The translations under genes were made by a program, and so were the position numbers. A stretch of 64,000 nucleotides of DNA, from the NCBI RefSeq assembly GCF_900107435.1, contig NZ_FNPZ01000002.1, positions 574,979 through 638,978 of the forward strand. Direction: 5' to 3'. Shown here piece after piece: positions 45,948-55,593 of the stretch. Within the stretch, counting starts at the first letter, position 1. Each line of letters opens with the position of its first letter. Below the pieces are notes generated by a model. That model did no database searches, was not told the origin of the DNA, and saw only the letters and a list, made by a program, of their open reading frames with translations. This DNA comes from Herbiconiux ginsengi. Its GTDB lineage: Bacteria > Actinomycetota > Actinomycetes > Actinomycetales > Microbacteriaceae.

Positions 45948-46895
45948 TCAGATCGTCTCGGCGTAGCGGCGGGCGAGGTCGGCGGCCCCGACCACCCCGG
46001 CATCGTTGACGAGCTCGGCGATGCGGAACTCGGGCTCCGGGTGGTAGCCCCGGGCCGGCAGCGCTTCGAGGAAGGCGAGCCGGATCGGGTCGAGCAGAAC
46101 GTCGCCCGACTGCGCGACTCCCCCGCCGATCACGAAGAGCTGCGGATCGAGCACCGCGGCGAGACTCGCGCAGGCCTGGCCGAGCCAGGTGCCCAGTGTG
46201 CGGAGCGCCGAGAGAGCGCCCGGGTCGCCGATGGAGACCAGCTCCGAGATGTCCTGCCCGGTCAGCACGCCGTTCCGCGAGCGCACCGAGGCGAGCACCT
46301 GGCCGATGCCGCCCGCATCCGCGAGCTCGTTGGCCATCCGGAGCAGCGCCCGGCCGGAGCCGTACTGCTCGATGCAGCCGTGCGCGCCGCAGCCGCAGGG
46401 CAGGCCGTTCGGCACCACGCGCAGGTGGCCGAGCTCGGCGCCGGCGCCGAAACCGCCGCGGAACAGGCGGTCGCCGCTCACGATCGCGCCGCCCACTCCC
46501 GTGCCGATGGTGAGGATGACCATGTCGCTGACCAGGCGCCCCGCGCCGAAGCGGAACTCGGCCCAGCCCGCGGCGTTCGCGTCGTTCTCGATGATGATCG
46601 GCAGATCGAGGCGCTTCTCGAGCTTCTCGCGGAACGGCTCCTCGCGCCAGTTGATGTTGGGGGCGTAGTAGACCACCGACTGCGAAGCATCGATGAAGCC
46701 TGCGGCCGCCACACCGACGGCGGCGATCTCCTCGCCCTGGGAGAGGTGCTTGACCATCTCGACCACGGTGTCTTCGATCACCTGCGGCTCGGAAGCGGAG
46801 GTCGGGCGGCGGTCGTGCGCGATGATGTGGCCCAGTTCGTCGACTACGGCGCCGGCGATCTTCGTGCCACCGATATCGATTCCGATGGCGCGCAT
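45948..46895 (-). CDS. glk: ROK-family glucokinase
   Basis: This 315-residue sugar kinase has the phosphate-binding start IGIDIGGTKIAGAVVD and the ENDANAAGWAE motif with the catalytic aspartate. Its ROK zinc site reads GHLRVVPNGLPCGCGAHGC. It phosphorylates glucose or a related hexose with ATP. There is no N-terminal helix-turn-helix, so it is an enzyme rather than a ROK repressor. The ATG at 46895 follows GGAAGG by about 11 bases. It is the first gene of the glk-plsC-aroG operon. Confidence 0.9.
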   Translation of the reverse strand: MRAIGIDIGGTKIAGAVVDELGHIIAHDRRPTSASEPQVIEDTVVEMVKHLSQGEEIAAVGVAAAGFIDASQSVVYYAPNINWREEPFREKLEKRLDLPIIIENDANAAGWAEFRFGAGRLVSDMVILTIGTGVGGAIVSGDRLFRGGFGAGAELGHLRVVPNGLPCGCGAHGCIEQYGSGRALLRMANELADAGGIGQVLASVRSRNGVLTGQDISELVSIGDPGALSALRTLGTWLGQACASLAAVLDPQLFVIGGGVAQSGDVLLDPIRLAFLEALPARGYHPEPEFRIAELVNDAGVVGAADLARRYAETI

Positions 46896-47000
46896 GCGAG
46901 GTGGTTCCTTCCGCCGGGGTGTCATCGCATCCAGGGAAGCCCCGGATGCACCAAGTAGAGTGTAGATGAGTTGCACTCGACCGGTACCAAAGGAGTTGCC

Positions 47001-48824
47001 GTGGACCAGTATTCCGTTCCCCCCGTTGTCACAGCAGACCCCGACGCGAACGCCAGCGACCTGCTCGTCGAGCGGGTTCGTCTCACCCCCGACGGCCCGC
47101 TGTTCGCGGTGCCCGAGGGCTCCGGATGGCGCGACATCACCGCCGCCGAATTCCTCGCGCAGGTGCGGGCCATCGCGAAGGGCCTGATCGGCTCGGGCAT
47201 CCAGCCCGGAGACAAGATCGGCCTGATGTGCAAGACCCGCTACGAGTGGACCTTGATCGACTTCGCCACCTGGTTCGCCGGGGCCGTGCTCGTGCCGGTC
47301 TACGAGACCTCCGCCCCGGCGCAGGTGCAGTGGAACCTCAGCGACTCCGGTGCGGTCGCCGTGATCGTCGAGACCGCCGACCACTTCGCACGCTTCGACG
47401 AGGTGCACGCGGATCTGCCTCTCGTGACCCAGGTCTGGCAGGTCGACCTGGGCGACCTCGACAAGCTGGCCGCCGCGGGCGTCGACGTCTCCGACGAGGA
47501 GTTGGAGCGCCGCCGCACGCTGGCCAAGGGCTCGGATCTCGCGACCCTCATCTACACCTCGGGCACCACCGGGCGACCGAAGGGCTGCATCCTCACCCAC
47601 TCGAACTTCGTGGAGCTCTCGCGCAACGCCGCCGTCGCGATGAAAGACGTCGTGCAGCCGGGCGCCTCCACTCTGCTGTTCATCACCACGGCGCACGTCT
47701 TCGCGCGTTTCATCGCGGTGCTGAGCGTGCACGCGGGCGTGAAGGTGGGACACCAGGCCGACACGAAGCAGCTGCTGCCGGCGCTCGGGTCGTTCAAGCC
47801 CACGTTCCTGCTGGCCGTGCCGCGCGTGTTCGAGAAGGTCTACAACTCCTCGGAGCAGAAGGCCGAGACCGGGGGCAAGGGCAAGATCTTCCGCCGGGCC
47901 GCGGCCGTGGCGGTGGAGCACTCCGAAGCGCTCGACGCCGGCAAGGTGCCATTGGGGCTGAAGATCAAGTTCGCCCTGTTCGACCGCCTCGTCTATTCGA
48001 AGCTGCGCACGGCGCTCGGAGGCAACGTGAAGTACGCGGTGTCGGGCTCCGCGCCACTCGGGCACCGGCTGGGGCACTTCTACCGGAGCCTCGGCGTGAA
48101 GATCCTCGAGGGCTACGGCCTCACCGAGACCACGGCGCCCGCCACGGTGAACCTGACCGACAAGTTCAAGATCGGCACCGTCGGTCCCGCTCTTCCAGGC
48201 GTGGGCATCAAGATCGCCGATGACGGCGAGATCTGGGTGAAGGGCATCAACGTCTTCGCCGGCTACTGGCAGAACGAGGCGGCGACGGCCGAGGTGATGG
48301 ACGGCGAGTGGTTCAAGACCGGCGACATCGGTTCGCTCGACGACGACGGCTTCCTCACCATCACGGGCCGCAAGAAGGAGATCATCGTCACCGCCGGTGG
48401 CAAGAACGTGGCCCCGGCCGTACTCGAAGACCCCATCCGTGCGAACCCGCTGGTGGGTCAGGTCGTCGTCGTGGGCGACCAGAAGCCGTTCATCGCCGCA
48501 CTCATCACGCTCGACGCGGAGATGCTGCCGGTCTGGCTCGGCAACAACGGCCAGCCGACCACACTCACCCTCGCCGAGGCGGCCGAGAACCCGGCGGTGC
48601 TCGCCGAGATCCAGCGAGCCGTGGATGCGGCGAACGCGCTGGTCTCGCGCGCCGAGTCGATCCGCAAATTCGTGGTGCTCTCGACCGACTTCACCGAGGC
48701 CAGCGGGCACCTCACCCCGAAACTCACGATCAAGCGCAACGTCATCCTGAAAGACTTCGCTTCCACCATCGAGGGCATCTACAACGCGGCCCCCGCCACC
48801 GAGGGCCAGTCACTGGTGCACTGA
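47001..48824 (+). CDS. Long-chain fatty acyl-CoA synthetase (FadD15-like)
   Basis: This 607-residue AMP-forming ligase activates long-chain fatty acids. The phosphate loop TLIYTSGTTGRPKG lies at about 182-195, and GYGLTETTAPATVN and the hinge KTGDIGSLDDDGFLTITGRKKE follow. The GTG at 47001 has AAAGGAG 5 bases upstream and is preferred to a TTG ten codons earlier. It is divergent from the glucokinase operon. By gene order and type it resembles FadD15 of M. tuberculosis. Confidence 0.92.
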   Translation: MDQYSVPPVVTADPDANASDLLVERVRLTPDGPLFAVPEGSGWRDITAAEFLAQVRAIAKGLIGSGIQPGDKIGLMCKTRYEWTLIDFATWFAGAVLVPVYETSAPAQVQWNLSDSGAVAVIVETADHFARFDEVHADLPLVTQVWQVDLGDLDKLAAAGVDVSDEELERRRTLAKGSDLATLIYTSGTTGRPKGCILTHSNFVELSRNAAVAMKDVVQPGASTLLFITTAHVFARFIAVLSVHAGVKVGHQADTKQLLPALGSFKPTFLLAVPRVFEKVYNSSEQKAETGGKGKIFRRAAAVAVEHSEALDAGKVPLGLKIKFALFDRLVYSKLRTALGGNVKYAVSGSAPLGHRLGHFYRSLGVKILEGYGLTETTAPATVNLTDKFKIGTVGPALPGVGIKIADDGEIWVKGINVFAGYWQNEAATAEVMDGEWFKTGDIGSLDDDGFLTITGRKKEIIVTAGGKNVAPAVLEDPIRANPLVGQVVVVGDQKPFIAALITLDAEMLPVWLGNNGQPTTLTLAEAAENPAVLAEIQRAVDAANALVSRAESIRKFVVLSTDFTEASGHLTPKLTIKRNVILKDFASTIEGIYNAAPATEGQSLVH

Positions 48825-48849
48825 CCCCCTCCCCGACCTCCTCGCGAGA

Positions 48850-48896
48850 CGCCAAAATCCGCCCTTCCCGTCGACCGGGAAGGGCGGATTTTGGCG
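48850..48896. terminator. 21-bp hairpin between convergent genes
   Basis: Arms 48850-48870 and 48876-48896 are perfectly complementary with a 5-base loop (TCGAC), and the pairing extends further outward after one mismatch. It lies between the acyl-CoA synthetase and the cell-wall-binding protein genes. The arms end in AAAA/TTTT-containing sequence, but no separate U-tract follows. It is probably a bidirectional terminator. Confidence 0.7.
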
Positions 48897-48909
48897 ACTC
48901 GGGAAGGCA

Positions 48910-50181
48910 TCAGCAGGGCTTGAGCGCCTCCACTGCAGTGCCGAGTGTGTTGGGGCCGCCGAGCACCACGATCTTCGTGGGCTCGAGCCGCACGATCTCC
49001 TGCAGCACCGAGGCCGGCACGCAGTTCTGCTGCACGAGGTAGATCGGGTTGCCGGCCTCACCGGCCACGGGAGCGGCACTCAGGGCATCCGGGAACACCA
49101 GGCCACTCGCGAGATAGATGGTCGAGGTCGCCAGGAACTCCTGATTGACTGCGACGGCCGCCTCGAAGCGGTCGGCGCCGCTGGCCCGGGTGACGACGAA
49201 CGGTGTCTCGAGCGCCGTCTGCAGAGCCTGGCTGACCGAGGCGGTTCCCCCGACGATCTGGATGTTCGACGCCCCGATCGCATCGAGCAGCGCGGTCTCG
49301 GCAGCCGTCGGCTTCGTCTCTGCGCCGTTCACGAGCAGCACCGGGCCGTTCTTCGCGACGGCGGCGGGTGAAGCGGCCAAGGCATCCGGGAAGTTGGCCC
49401 CCGATGCCAGGTAGACCCAGTTCGACGCGGGCACCCCGACATCGGCGTTCGCGATGAGGTTGCGCGACACCTCGTAGCGGTCGGCGCCGCCGATCCGCTG
49501 CACGTCGGCACCGGGGACGGCCGCCTTCAGCGTGGCGAGAACGCCGTCAGCCACCGAGGCCGCTCCACCGACAACCACGATCTTCTTGGGCTTGAGGCGC
49601 ACGATCTCGGCCTGGGCTCCGGCCGGCAGGGAACCCGCGGTCGTGAGAAGCAGCGGCGCGCCGTGCACACCGGCGACCGACCCGGCGCTGAGAGCATCGG
49701 CGAACTTCTCACCACTGGCCACGTACACCGTTTCGGCGTCGGTGAACGTCGCCTTCGAGATCTGCACCGCCTGATCGTAGCGATCGACGCCCTTGATGCG
49801 ACTGACGGCGGGTGTGGCCGACACGATCATGGTGCAGTCGATCGTCTTCGCCGGCAGGTCTTCGAACGTGGCCTTGACGGTGAAGGTCGTTGTTCCGGTA
49901 GCCGTCGGCGTGCCCTCGAACTGGTACGGCACCCGCCTGGCGACGTCACCGGTCAGTGTCACTCCGGTGGGGAGCACACCGGCCGAGATCGACACGGTAG
50001 CGCTCTTGTCATAGAGATCGAGGGCCGGTGTCGCCGCGATGGGGATGCCGCGCACCGCCCTCGCGGGCGGACACACCGGGTTGTAGACCTCGATAGCGGA
50101 GGCCGGACCGGCGGCCAGAAGTGAGCCGGCGAGAGCGACGAGTGCGAGCGCACCGGCGCCGGAAAGAAGGGTGGGTTTCAC
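48910..50181 (-). CDS. Secreted cell-wall-binding repeat 2 (CWB2) protein
   Basis: This 423-residue protein has a Sec signal peptide ending PASA, an Ig-like region of about 90 residues and three CWB2 repeats. The repeats open with RIKGVDRYDQAVQIS, RIGGADRYEVSRNLI and RASGADRFEAAVAVN, and each contains a VYVASG...FADALSA-like segment. CWB2 modules attach proteins to anionic cell-wall polymers. Four cysteines could form disulfides. The start is a GTG at 50181 (MKPTLLSGAG). No catalytic domain is seen, so it may be a structural or adhesive surface protein. Confidence 0.88.
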   Translation of the reverse strand: MKPTLLSGAGALALVALAGSLLAAGPASAIEVYNPVCPPARAVRGIPIAATPALDLYDKSATVSISAGVLPTGVTLTGDVARRVPYQFEGTPTATGTTTFTVKATFEDLPAKTIDCTMIVSATPAVSRIKGVDRYDQAVQISKATFTDAETVYVASGEKFADALSAGSVAGVHGAPLLLTTAGSLPAGAQAEIVRLKPKKIVVVGGAASVADGVLATLKAAVPGADVQRIGGADRYEVSRNLIANADVGVPASNWVYLASGANFPDALAASPAAVAKNGPVLLVNGAETKPTAAETALLDAIGASNIQIVGGTASVSQALQTALETPFVVTRASGADRFEAAVAVNQEFLATSTIYLASGLVFPDALSAAPVAGEAGNPIYLVQQNCVPASVLQEIVRLEPTKIVVLGGPNTLGTAVEALKPC

Positions 50182-50266
50182 GATAGGTTCTTTCTGATGA
50201 TGGCAAGGACGGGTATCCATCCATCGTCCGAGCGAACCGGCTCCGGGGGTTATGGGTACTTGATAC

Positions 50267-50758
50267 TCAGAACCAGGAGCTCTCCCGCACCTGGCGCATG
50301 GCCTCGCGGCGCGTGGGCTTGTCGAGGCGGTCGAGGTAGAGCAGGCCGTCGAGGTGGTCGGTCTCGTGCTGCAGCGCCTGCGCCAGAACTCCCGTGCCGG
50401 AGACCTCGACGGGGTTGCCGTCGAGGTCGATCCCGGTGGCCCGGGCGAACGGATACCGCGACGTCTTGAACCACAGCTCGGGCACCGACAGACAGCCTTC
50501 GTCGATGAGCTCGGGCTCCCCCGACACCTCGACCAGCACGGGGTTCAGGATGTAGCCCACCTCCCCGTCGACGTTGTAGCTGAACGCCCGCAGGTTCACG
50601 CCGATCTGCGACGCGGCGACGCCGGCCCGCCCCGGCACCTGCACGCTGTCGAGGAGGTCGGCGACGAGCGAGCGCACGCGGTCGTCGATCTCGCCGATCG
50701 GATCGGACACGGTCTTCAACACGGGATCGCCGAAGAGACGGATCTCACGAACGGTCAC
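50267..50758 (-). CDS. def: Peptide deformylase
   Basis: This 163-residue metalloenzyme removes the N-formyl group from new proteins. All three motifs are present: GVAASQIG (46-53), EGCLSVP with C89 and QHETDHLDG with H131, E132 and H135. The cysteine and two histidines bind the iron. It starts at a GTG (50758), 39 bases after the pyruvate carboxylase stop on the same strand, so it may be co-transcribed with it. Confidence 0.95.
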   Translation of the reverse strand: MTVREIRLFGDPVLKTVSDPIGEIDDRVRSLVADLLDSVQVPGRAGVAASQIGVNLRAFSYNVDGEVGYILNPVLVEVSGEPELIDEGCLSVPELWFKTSRYPFARATGIDLDGNPVEVSGTGVLAQALQHETDHLDGLLYLDRLDKPTRREAMRQVRESSWF

Positions 50759-50797
50759 AGTAGGGGTGCTTCTCTCAGTTCAGGATCAGGAGTCGGT

Positions 50798-53700
50798 TCA
50801 AGCGCCGGGGGTGACGACCACGATCAGATCGCCGGCCTCCACCTGCTGGGTCTTCGGGATGGCCAGCCGGGTCACGACACCGGCGACCGGCGTGGTGATC
50901 GCGGCCTCCATCTTCATGGCCTCGATCGTGGCGACGGCTTCGCCGGCGGCGACGGACACGCCTTCCTCGACCTTCAGGGTCACGACGCCCGAGAACGGGG
51001 CAGGCACCTGGCCGGGCTTGGATCCGTCGGCCTTCTCGGCCGCCTTGGTCTCCACGGTGATGCTGCGGTCACGCACGTTGACCGGGCGGAGCTGCCCGTT
51101 CAGCGTGGTCATGACCGTGCGCATCCCCTTGTCGTCGACCTCGCCGATCGCCTCGAGACCCACGAACAGGCGCACGCCCTTGCCGATCTCGACCACGTGC
51201 TCCACGCCCTGCGTGAGGCCGTAGAGGTAGTCGACGGTGTCGACCACCGAGAGGTCGCCGAACAGCTCGCGCATCTGCTCGAACTGGCGCGTGGGCGCCG
51301 GGAACAAGAGCCGGTTGAGAGTGGCACGACGCTCGAGGGCGTCGCCGCTCAGGGCTTCGCGATCCTCATCCGTGATCGGGGTGACCCCGATCTTGATGTC
51401 CTTGCCTTCGAGAACCTTGGTGCGGAACGGCTCGGGCCATCCGCCCGGCAACTCGCCGAGCTCCCCTGCCATGAAGCCGATCACGGAATCCGGGATGTCG
51501 TACTTCTGCGGGTTCTGCTCGAAATCGACCGGATCGGCCTTCACCGCGGCGAGATGCAGCGCGAGGTCGCCCACGACCTTCGACGACGGGGTGACCTTCG
51601 GGATGCGGCCCAGGATCTTGTTCGCCGCCGCATAGAGGTCTTCGATCAGCTCGAAGTCGTCGGCGAGGCCGAGCGCGATCGCCTGCTGGCGCAGGTTCGA
51701 CAGCTGCCCGCCCGGGATCTCGTGGTGGTACACCCGCCCCGTGGGGCCGGGCAGTCCCGACTCGAACGGCCGGTAGACCTGACGAACGGCCTCCCAGTAG
51801 GGCTCCAGGTCGGAGACGGCCTGCAGCGAGAGACCGGTGTCACGCTGCGTGTGTGCGAGGGCGGCGACCAGAGCGGATGCGCTGGGTTGCGACGTCGTGC
51901 CGGCCATCGGTGCGGATGCGACATCCACGGCATCGGCGCCTGCTTGGGAAGCGGCCAGGAGCGTCGCCAGCTGCCCGCCTGCGGTGTCGTGCGTGTGCAC
52001 GTGCACCGGGAGGTCGAAGTTCTCGCGGAACGCCGCCACGAGCTTCGCAGCGGCCGTGGGGCGCAGCAGGCCCGCCATGTCTTTGATGGCGAGGACGTGG
52101 GCACCACTGGCGACGATCTGCTCCGCCAGCTTGAGGTAGTAGTCGAGCGTGTAGAGGTCTTCGGCCGGGTCGAGCAGATCGCCGGTGTAGCAGACCGCGA
52201 CCTCCGCGATGGTCGTGCCGGTGGCCAGCACCGACTCGATCGCCGGACGCATCTGCTCGACGTCGTTCAGCGCGTCGAAGATGCGGAAGATGTCGACACC
52301 GGTGGAGGCCGCCTCCTTGACGAAGGCATCGGTCACCTCCGTGGGGTAGGGCGTGTAGCCGACGGTGTTACGGCCGCGCAGCAGCATCTGGATCGCCACG
52401 TTCGGCAGCGCCTCGCGCAGGCTGGCGAGCCGCTCCCACGGGTCCTCTCCGAGGAACCGCAGCGCCACGTCATAGGTGGCACCGCCCCAGGCCTCGACCG
52501 AGAGCAGCTGCGGCGTCATCCGCGCCACGTACGGCGCCACGGCCACGAGATCGCGGGTGCGCACGCGGGTCGCGAGCAGCGACTGGTGCGCGTCACGGAA
52601 GGTGGTCTCCGTAACAGCCAGGGCGGTCTGCGCGCGCAAGTCGGCGGCGAAGCCGACCGGGCCGAGCTCGAGCAGACGCTGACGCGATCCGTTCGGCGCC
52701 GGCGTGGACAGGTCGATCTTCGGCAGCTTGTGCGCCGGCTCCGCCGTGCCGACCCGCTGGCCGTTCGGCTGGTTCACCGTGACGTCGGAGAGCCAGTTCA
52801 GGATCTTCGTGCCGCGGTCCTTCGACTGGTGGCCGGCCAGAAGCTGCGGCCGCTCCTCGATGAAGGAGGTCGAGAGGTCGCCGGCGATGAAGTCGGGGTC
52901 GTCGAGCACGCCCTGCAGGAACGGGATGTTCGTCGAGACGCCACGGATGCGGAACTCGGCCAGCGCACGACGCGCCCGCCGCACCGCGGCCGGGAAATCG
53001 CGGCCCCGGCAGGTCATCTTCGCGAGCATCGAGTCGAAGTGGGGCGAGATCTGCGCACCGACGTCGACGGTGCCGCCATCCAGACGCACGCCTGCGCCAC
53101 CGGGCGAGCGGTACGCGGCGATCTTGCCGGTGTCGGGACGGAAGCCGGCCGTCGGGTCTTCGGTCGTGATGCGGCACTGCAGAGCAGCACCGTGCAGCAC
53201 GATGTCCTGCTGATGCAGACCGATCTCGTCGAAGGTCATACCCGACGCGATCATCATCTGCGACTGCACGAGGTCGACGTCCGTGACCTCCTCGGTCACC
53301 GTGTGCTCGACCTGGATGCGCGGGTTCATCTCGATGAACACGTGCATGCCCGCCCGGGGGCCGACCGTGTCGACGAGGAACTCCACCGTTCCCGCGTTGA
53401 CGTAGCCGATCGACTTCGCGAACTTGATGGCGTCGGAGTGCAGCGCCTCCCGCAGCTCGTCGCTGATGTTCGGAGCCGGCGCGATCTCCACGACCTTCTG
53501 GTTGCGGCGCTGCACCGAGCAATCCCGCTCGAACAGGTGCAGGGTCTCCCCCGCGCCATCGGCGAGGATCTGCACCTCGATGTGACGGGGGCGCAGCACG
53601 GCCTGCTCGAGGAACATGGTGGGGTCGCCGAACGCGCTGTCGGCCTCGCGCATCGCCGCTTCGAGGGCGCCGCGCAGCTCCTCGGGGGTCTCGACCCGGC

Positions 53701-54205
53701 GCATCCCGCGCCCGCCGCCGCCCGCGACCGCCTTCGCGAAGATCGGGAACCCGATCTCCTCTGCACCCGCCAGCAACTCTTCGATGTCACGCGTGGCCGG
53801 CGTCGACTTGAGCACCGGAACTCCCGCGGCGATCGCGTGCTCCTTCGCGGTGACCTTGTTGCCCGCCATCTCGAGCACGTGCTCGCCGGGGCCGATGAAC
53901 GTGATGCCGTTCTCCGCCGCTGCTTTGGCGAGCTCGGGGTTCTCCGACAGGAAGCCGTAGCCGGGGTAGATCGCGTCGGCGCCCGCTTCCTTCGCCACCC
54001 GGATGATCTCCGAGACATCGAGGTAGGCGCGCACCGGATGCCCGACCTCACCGATCTGATACGCCTCGTCGGCCTTCAGGCGGTGCATCGAGTTGCGATC
54101 CTCGTACGGGAACACCGCGACCGTCTTCGCACCGAGCTCATAAGCGGCCCGGAACGCCCGGATCGCGATCTCACCGCGGTTGGCAACCAGAATCTTCTTG
54201 AACAT
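50798..54205 (-). CDS. pyc: Pyruvate carboxylase
   Basis: This 1135-residue single-chain enzyme makes oxaloacetate from pyruvate, bicarbonate and ATP. It has an N-terminal biotin carboxylase domain (IYPGYGFLSEN, GGGGRGMR, EMNPRIQVEHTVTE), a central carboxyltransferase domain with the KDMAGLL metal-site motif and HVHTHDTAGG, and a C-terminal biotinyl domain. The biotinylated lysine is K1098 in EAMKME. The ATG at 54205 has AAAGG 5 bases upstream. It feeds the TCA cycle by anaplerosis. Confidence 0.97.
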   Translation of the reverse strand: MFKKILVANRGEIAIRAFRAAYELGAKTVAVFPYEDRNSMHRLKADEAYQIGEVGHPVRAYLDVSEIIRVAKEAGADAIYPGYGFLSENPELAKAAAENGITFIGPGEHVLEMAGNKVTAKEHAIAAGVPVLKSTPATRDIEELLAGAEEIGFPIFAKAVAGGGGRGMRRVETPEELRGALEAAMREADSAFGDPTMFLEQAVLRPRHIEVQILADGAGETLHLFERDCSVQRRNQKVVEIAPAPNISDELREALHSDAIKFAKSIGYVNAGTVEFLVDTVGPRAGMHVFIEMNPRIQVEHTVTEEVTDVDLVQSQMMIASGMTFDEIGLHQQDIVLHGAALQCRITTEDPTAGFRPDTGKIAAYRSPGGAGVRLDGGTVDVGAQISPHFDSMLAKMTCRGRDFPAAVRRARRALAEFRIRGVSTNIPFLQGVLDDPDFIAGDLSTSFIEERPQLLAGHQSKDRGTKILNWLSDVTVNQPNGQRVGTAEPAHKLPKIDLSTPAPNGSRQRLLELGPVGFAADLRAQTALAVTETTFRDAHQSLLATRVRTRDLVAVAPYVARMTPQLLSVEAWGGATYDVALRFLGEDPWERLASLREALPNVAIQMLLRGRNTVGYTPYPTEVTDAFVKEAASTGVDIFRIFDALNDVEQMRPAIESVLATGTTIAEVAVCYTGDLLDPAEDLYTLDYYLKLAEQIVASGAHVLAIKDMAGLLRPTAAAKLVAAFRENFDLPVHVHTHDTAGGQLATLLAASQAGADAVDVASAPMAGTTSQPSASALVAALAHTQRDTGLSLQAVSDLEPYWEAVRQVYRPFESGLPGPTGRVYHHEIPGGQLSNLRQQAIALGLADDFELIEDLYAAANKILGRIPKVTPSSKVVGDLALHLAAVKADPVDFEQNPQKYDIPDSVIGFMAGELGELPGGWPEPFRTKVLEGKDIKIGVTPITDEDREALSGDALERRATLNRLLFPAPTRQFEQMRELFGDLSVVDTVDYLYGLTQGVEHVVEIGKGVRLFVGLEAIGEVDDKGMRTVMTTLNGQLRPVNVRDRSITVETKAAEKADGSKPGQVPAPFSGVVTLKVEEGVSVAAGEAVATIEAMKMEAAITTPVAGVVTRLAIPKTQQVEAGDLIVVVTPGA

Positions 54206-54280
54206 CGAGACCTTTCGGGCGCATGCGCGTACAGCGAACAGTTAGGTTCTCTAAGCCTAGTGAAGGTAACGTAGTCGATT

Positions 54281-55093
54281 GTGCATGTACTCAGCGTCTC
54301 TTCCCTCAAGGGAGGTGTGGGCAAAACCACAGTGACGCTCGGGCTCGCCTCCGCGGCGTTCGCCAAGGGATTGCGTACCCTCGTCGTCGATCTCGACCCG
54401 CAGTCCGACGTGTCGACCGGCATGGACATCCGTGTCGCCGGTCACCTCAACGTCGCCGACGTGCTGGCCTCTCCCAAGGAGAAGGTCGTTCGAGCGGCCA
54501 TCGCCCCCTCGGGGTGGACGAAGGATCGCGGCGGCAAGATCGACGTGCTCATCGGCAGCCCGTCGGCACTGAACTTCGACGGCCCGCACCCTTCGATCCG
54601 TGACATCTGGAAGCTCGAGGAGGCCCTGGCCACCGTCGAGACCGAATACGATCTCGTGCTGATCGACTGCGCCCCATCGCTGAACGCGCTCACGCGCACC
54701 GCTTGGGCGGCATCCGATCGCGTCTCCGTGGTCACCGAGCCCGGCCTCTTCTCCGTGGCCGCCGCCGACCGCGCATTGCGCGCGATCGAAGAGATCCGCC
54801 GCGGACTCTCCCCCCGTCTGCAGCCGCTCGGCATCATCGTGAACCGCGTGCGGTCGCAGTCGCTCGAGCACCAGTTCCGCATCAAGGAGCTGCGCGACAT
54901 GTTCGGGCCGCTCGTGCTCTCGCCCCAGCTGCCGGAGCGCACCTCGCTGCAGCAGGCGCAGGGTGCCGCGAAGCCGCTCCACGTCTGGCCCGGCGAAGGC
55001 GCGCAGGAGATGGCGCGCAACTTCGACCTGCTGCTCGAGCGCGTGATGCGCACGGGGCGCGTGGGCGAATACGCCGACGTCACGAAGGCCTAG
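54281..55093 (+). CDS. ParA/MinD-type ATPase without ParB partner
   Basis: This 270-residue deviant Walker ATPase has LKGGVGKTT (9-17), VVDLDPQSDVS and VLIDCAPS. No ParB or parS-like repeats are visible nearby, so it is an orphan ParA, perhaps positioning a protein cluster rather than the chromosome. It starts at a GTG (54281); TAACGT 8 bases upstream may be a -10 box, since no ribosome site is clear. It is divergent from pyc. Its stop overlaps that of the convergent marR gene. Confidence 0.85.
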   Translation: MHVLSVSSLKGGVGKTTVTLGLASAAFAKGLRTLVVDLDPQSDVSTGMDIRVAGHLNVADVLASPKEKVVRAAIAPSGWTKDRGGKIDVLIGSPSALNFDGPHPSIRDIWKLEEALATVETEYDLVLIDCAPSLNALTRTAWAASDRVSVVTEPGLFSVAAADRALRAIEEIRRGLSPRLQPLGIIVNRVRSQSLEHQFRIKELRDMFGPLVLSPQLPERTSLQQAQGAAKPLHVWPGEGAQEMARNFDLLLERVMRTGRVGEYADVTKA

Positions 55094-55575
55094 CTCGCCG
55101 ACCACTCACCGCCGTCGCGGATCGACCGGAGGATGCGCCGGCTGATCTCCCGGAGCTGCTTCTTCTGCGCGGTCGTCAGCGGGTCGAGCACCAAGCGGTG
55201 CACCGTCTCGACGTGGCCGGGTGTCGCCTGTGCGTACGCCTCCTGACCATCCTTCGTGAGAGTGGCGAGGGTGAAGCGGCCGTCGGACGGATCGGGTCGG
55301 CGCCGCACCCAGCCCCTCGACTCCAGGCGTGCGACCGCACGCGAGAGTCGCGACAGCGAGCTGTTCGCGTAGCCGGCCAGCACGCTCATGCGCAGGGTCT
55401 GTTCGGGAGCGTCGGCCAGGGCGTAGAGGATGCCGTACTCGAAGTGCGTGAGGTCCCCATCGCGCAGTAACTGGGCGTCCAGGGCCGCTGGAAGCCATTC
55501 GAGCACCGTCGCCAGGGTCGCCCAGGTCTGCAGATCGTCGCCCCGGAGGGCCGCGCTTTCGGTGTCATCCGTCAT
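55090..55575 (-). CDS. MarR family transcriptional regulator
   Basis: This 161-residue winged-helix protein shows the MarR core (LTHFEYGILYALADAP, MSVLAGYANSSLSRLSRAVARLESRGWV, DPSDGRFTLATLTKDG). It is divergent from an SDR gene with two strong palindromes between them, so it probably represses both genes. TAGTCT lies exactly 6 bases before the ATG, which suggests a leaderless mRNA. The inducing ligand is unknown. Confidence 0.88.
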   Translation of the reverse strand: MTDDTESAALRGDDLQTWATLATVLEWLPAALDAQLLRDGDLTHFEYGILYALADAPEQTLRMSVLAGYANSSLSRLSRAVARLESRGWVRRRPDPSDGRFTLATLTKDGQEAYAQATPGHVETVHRLVLDPLTTAQKKQLREISRRILRSIRDGGEWSAS

Positions 55576-55581
55576 GCCGCC

Positions 55582-55587
55582 AGACTA
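55582..55587 (-). promoter_or_regulatory. -10-like element for the second marR gene
   Basis: On the minus strand TAGTCT is followed by 6 bases and the ATG at 55575. The first operator palindrome (55594-55613) would cover the spacer and -35 region of this promoter. Confidence 0.45.
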
Positions 55588-55593
55588 GCAGTG

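Noticed and set aside
50354-54274. Open frame of 1306 codons on the plus strand
   Set aside because: It lies opposite pyruvate carboxylase and peptide deformylase, whose motifs are complete. The translation is low-complexity, rich in Arg, Gly, His and Asp, which is the usual product of the antisense frame of GC-rich codons.
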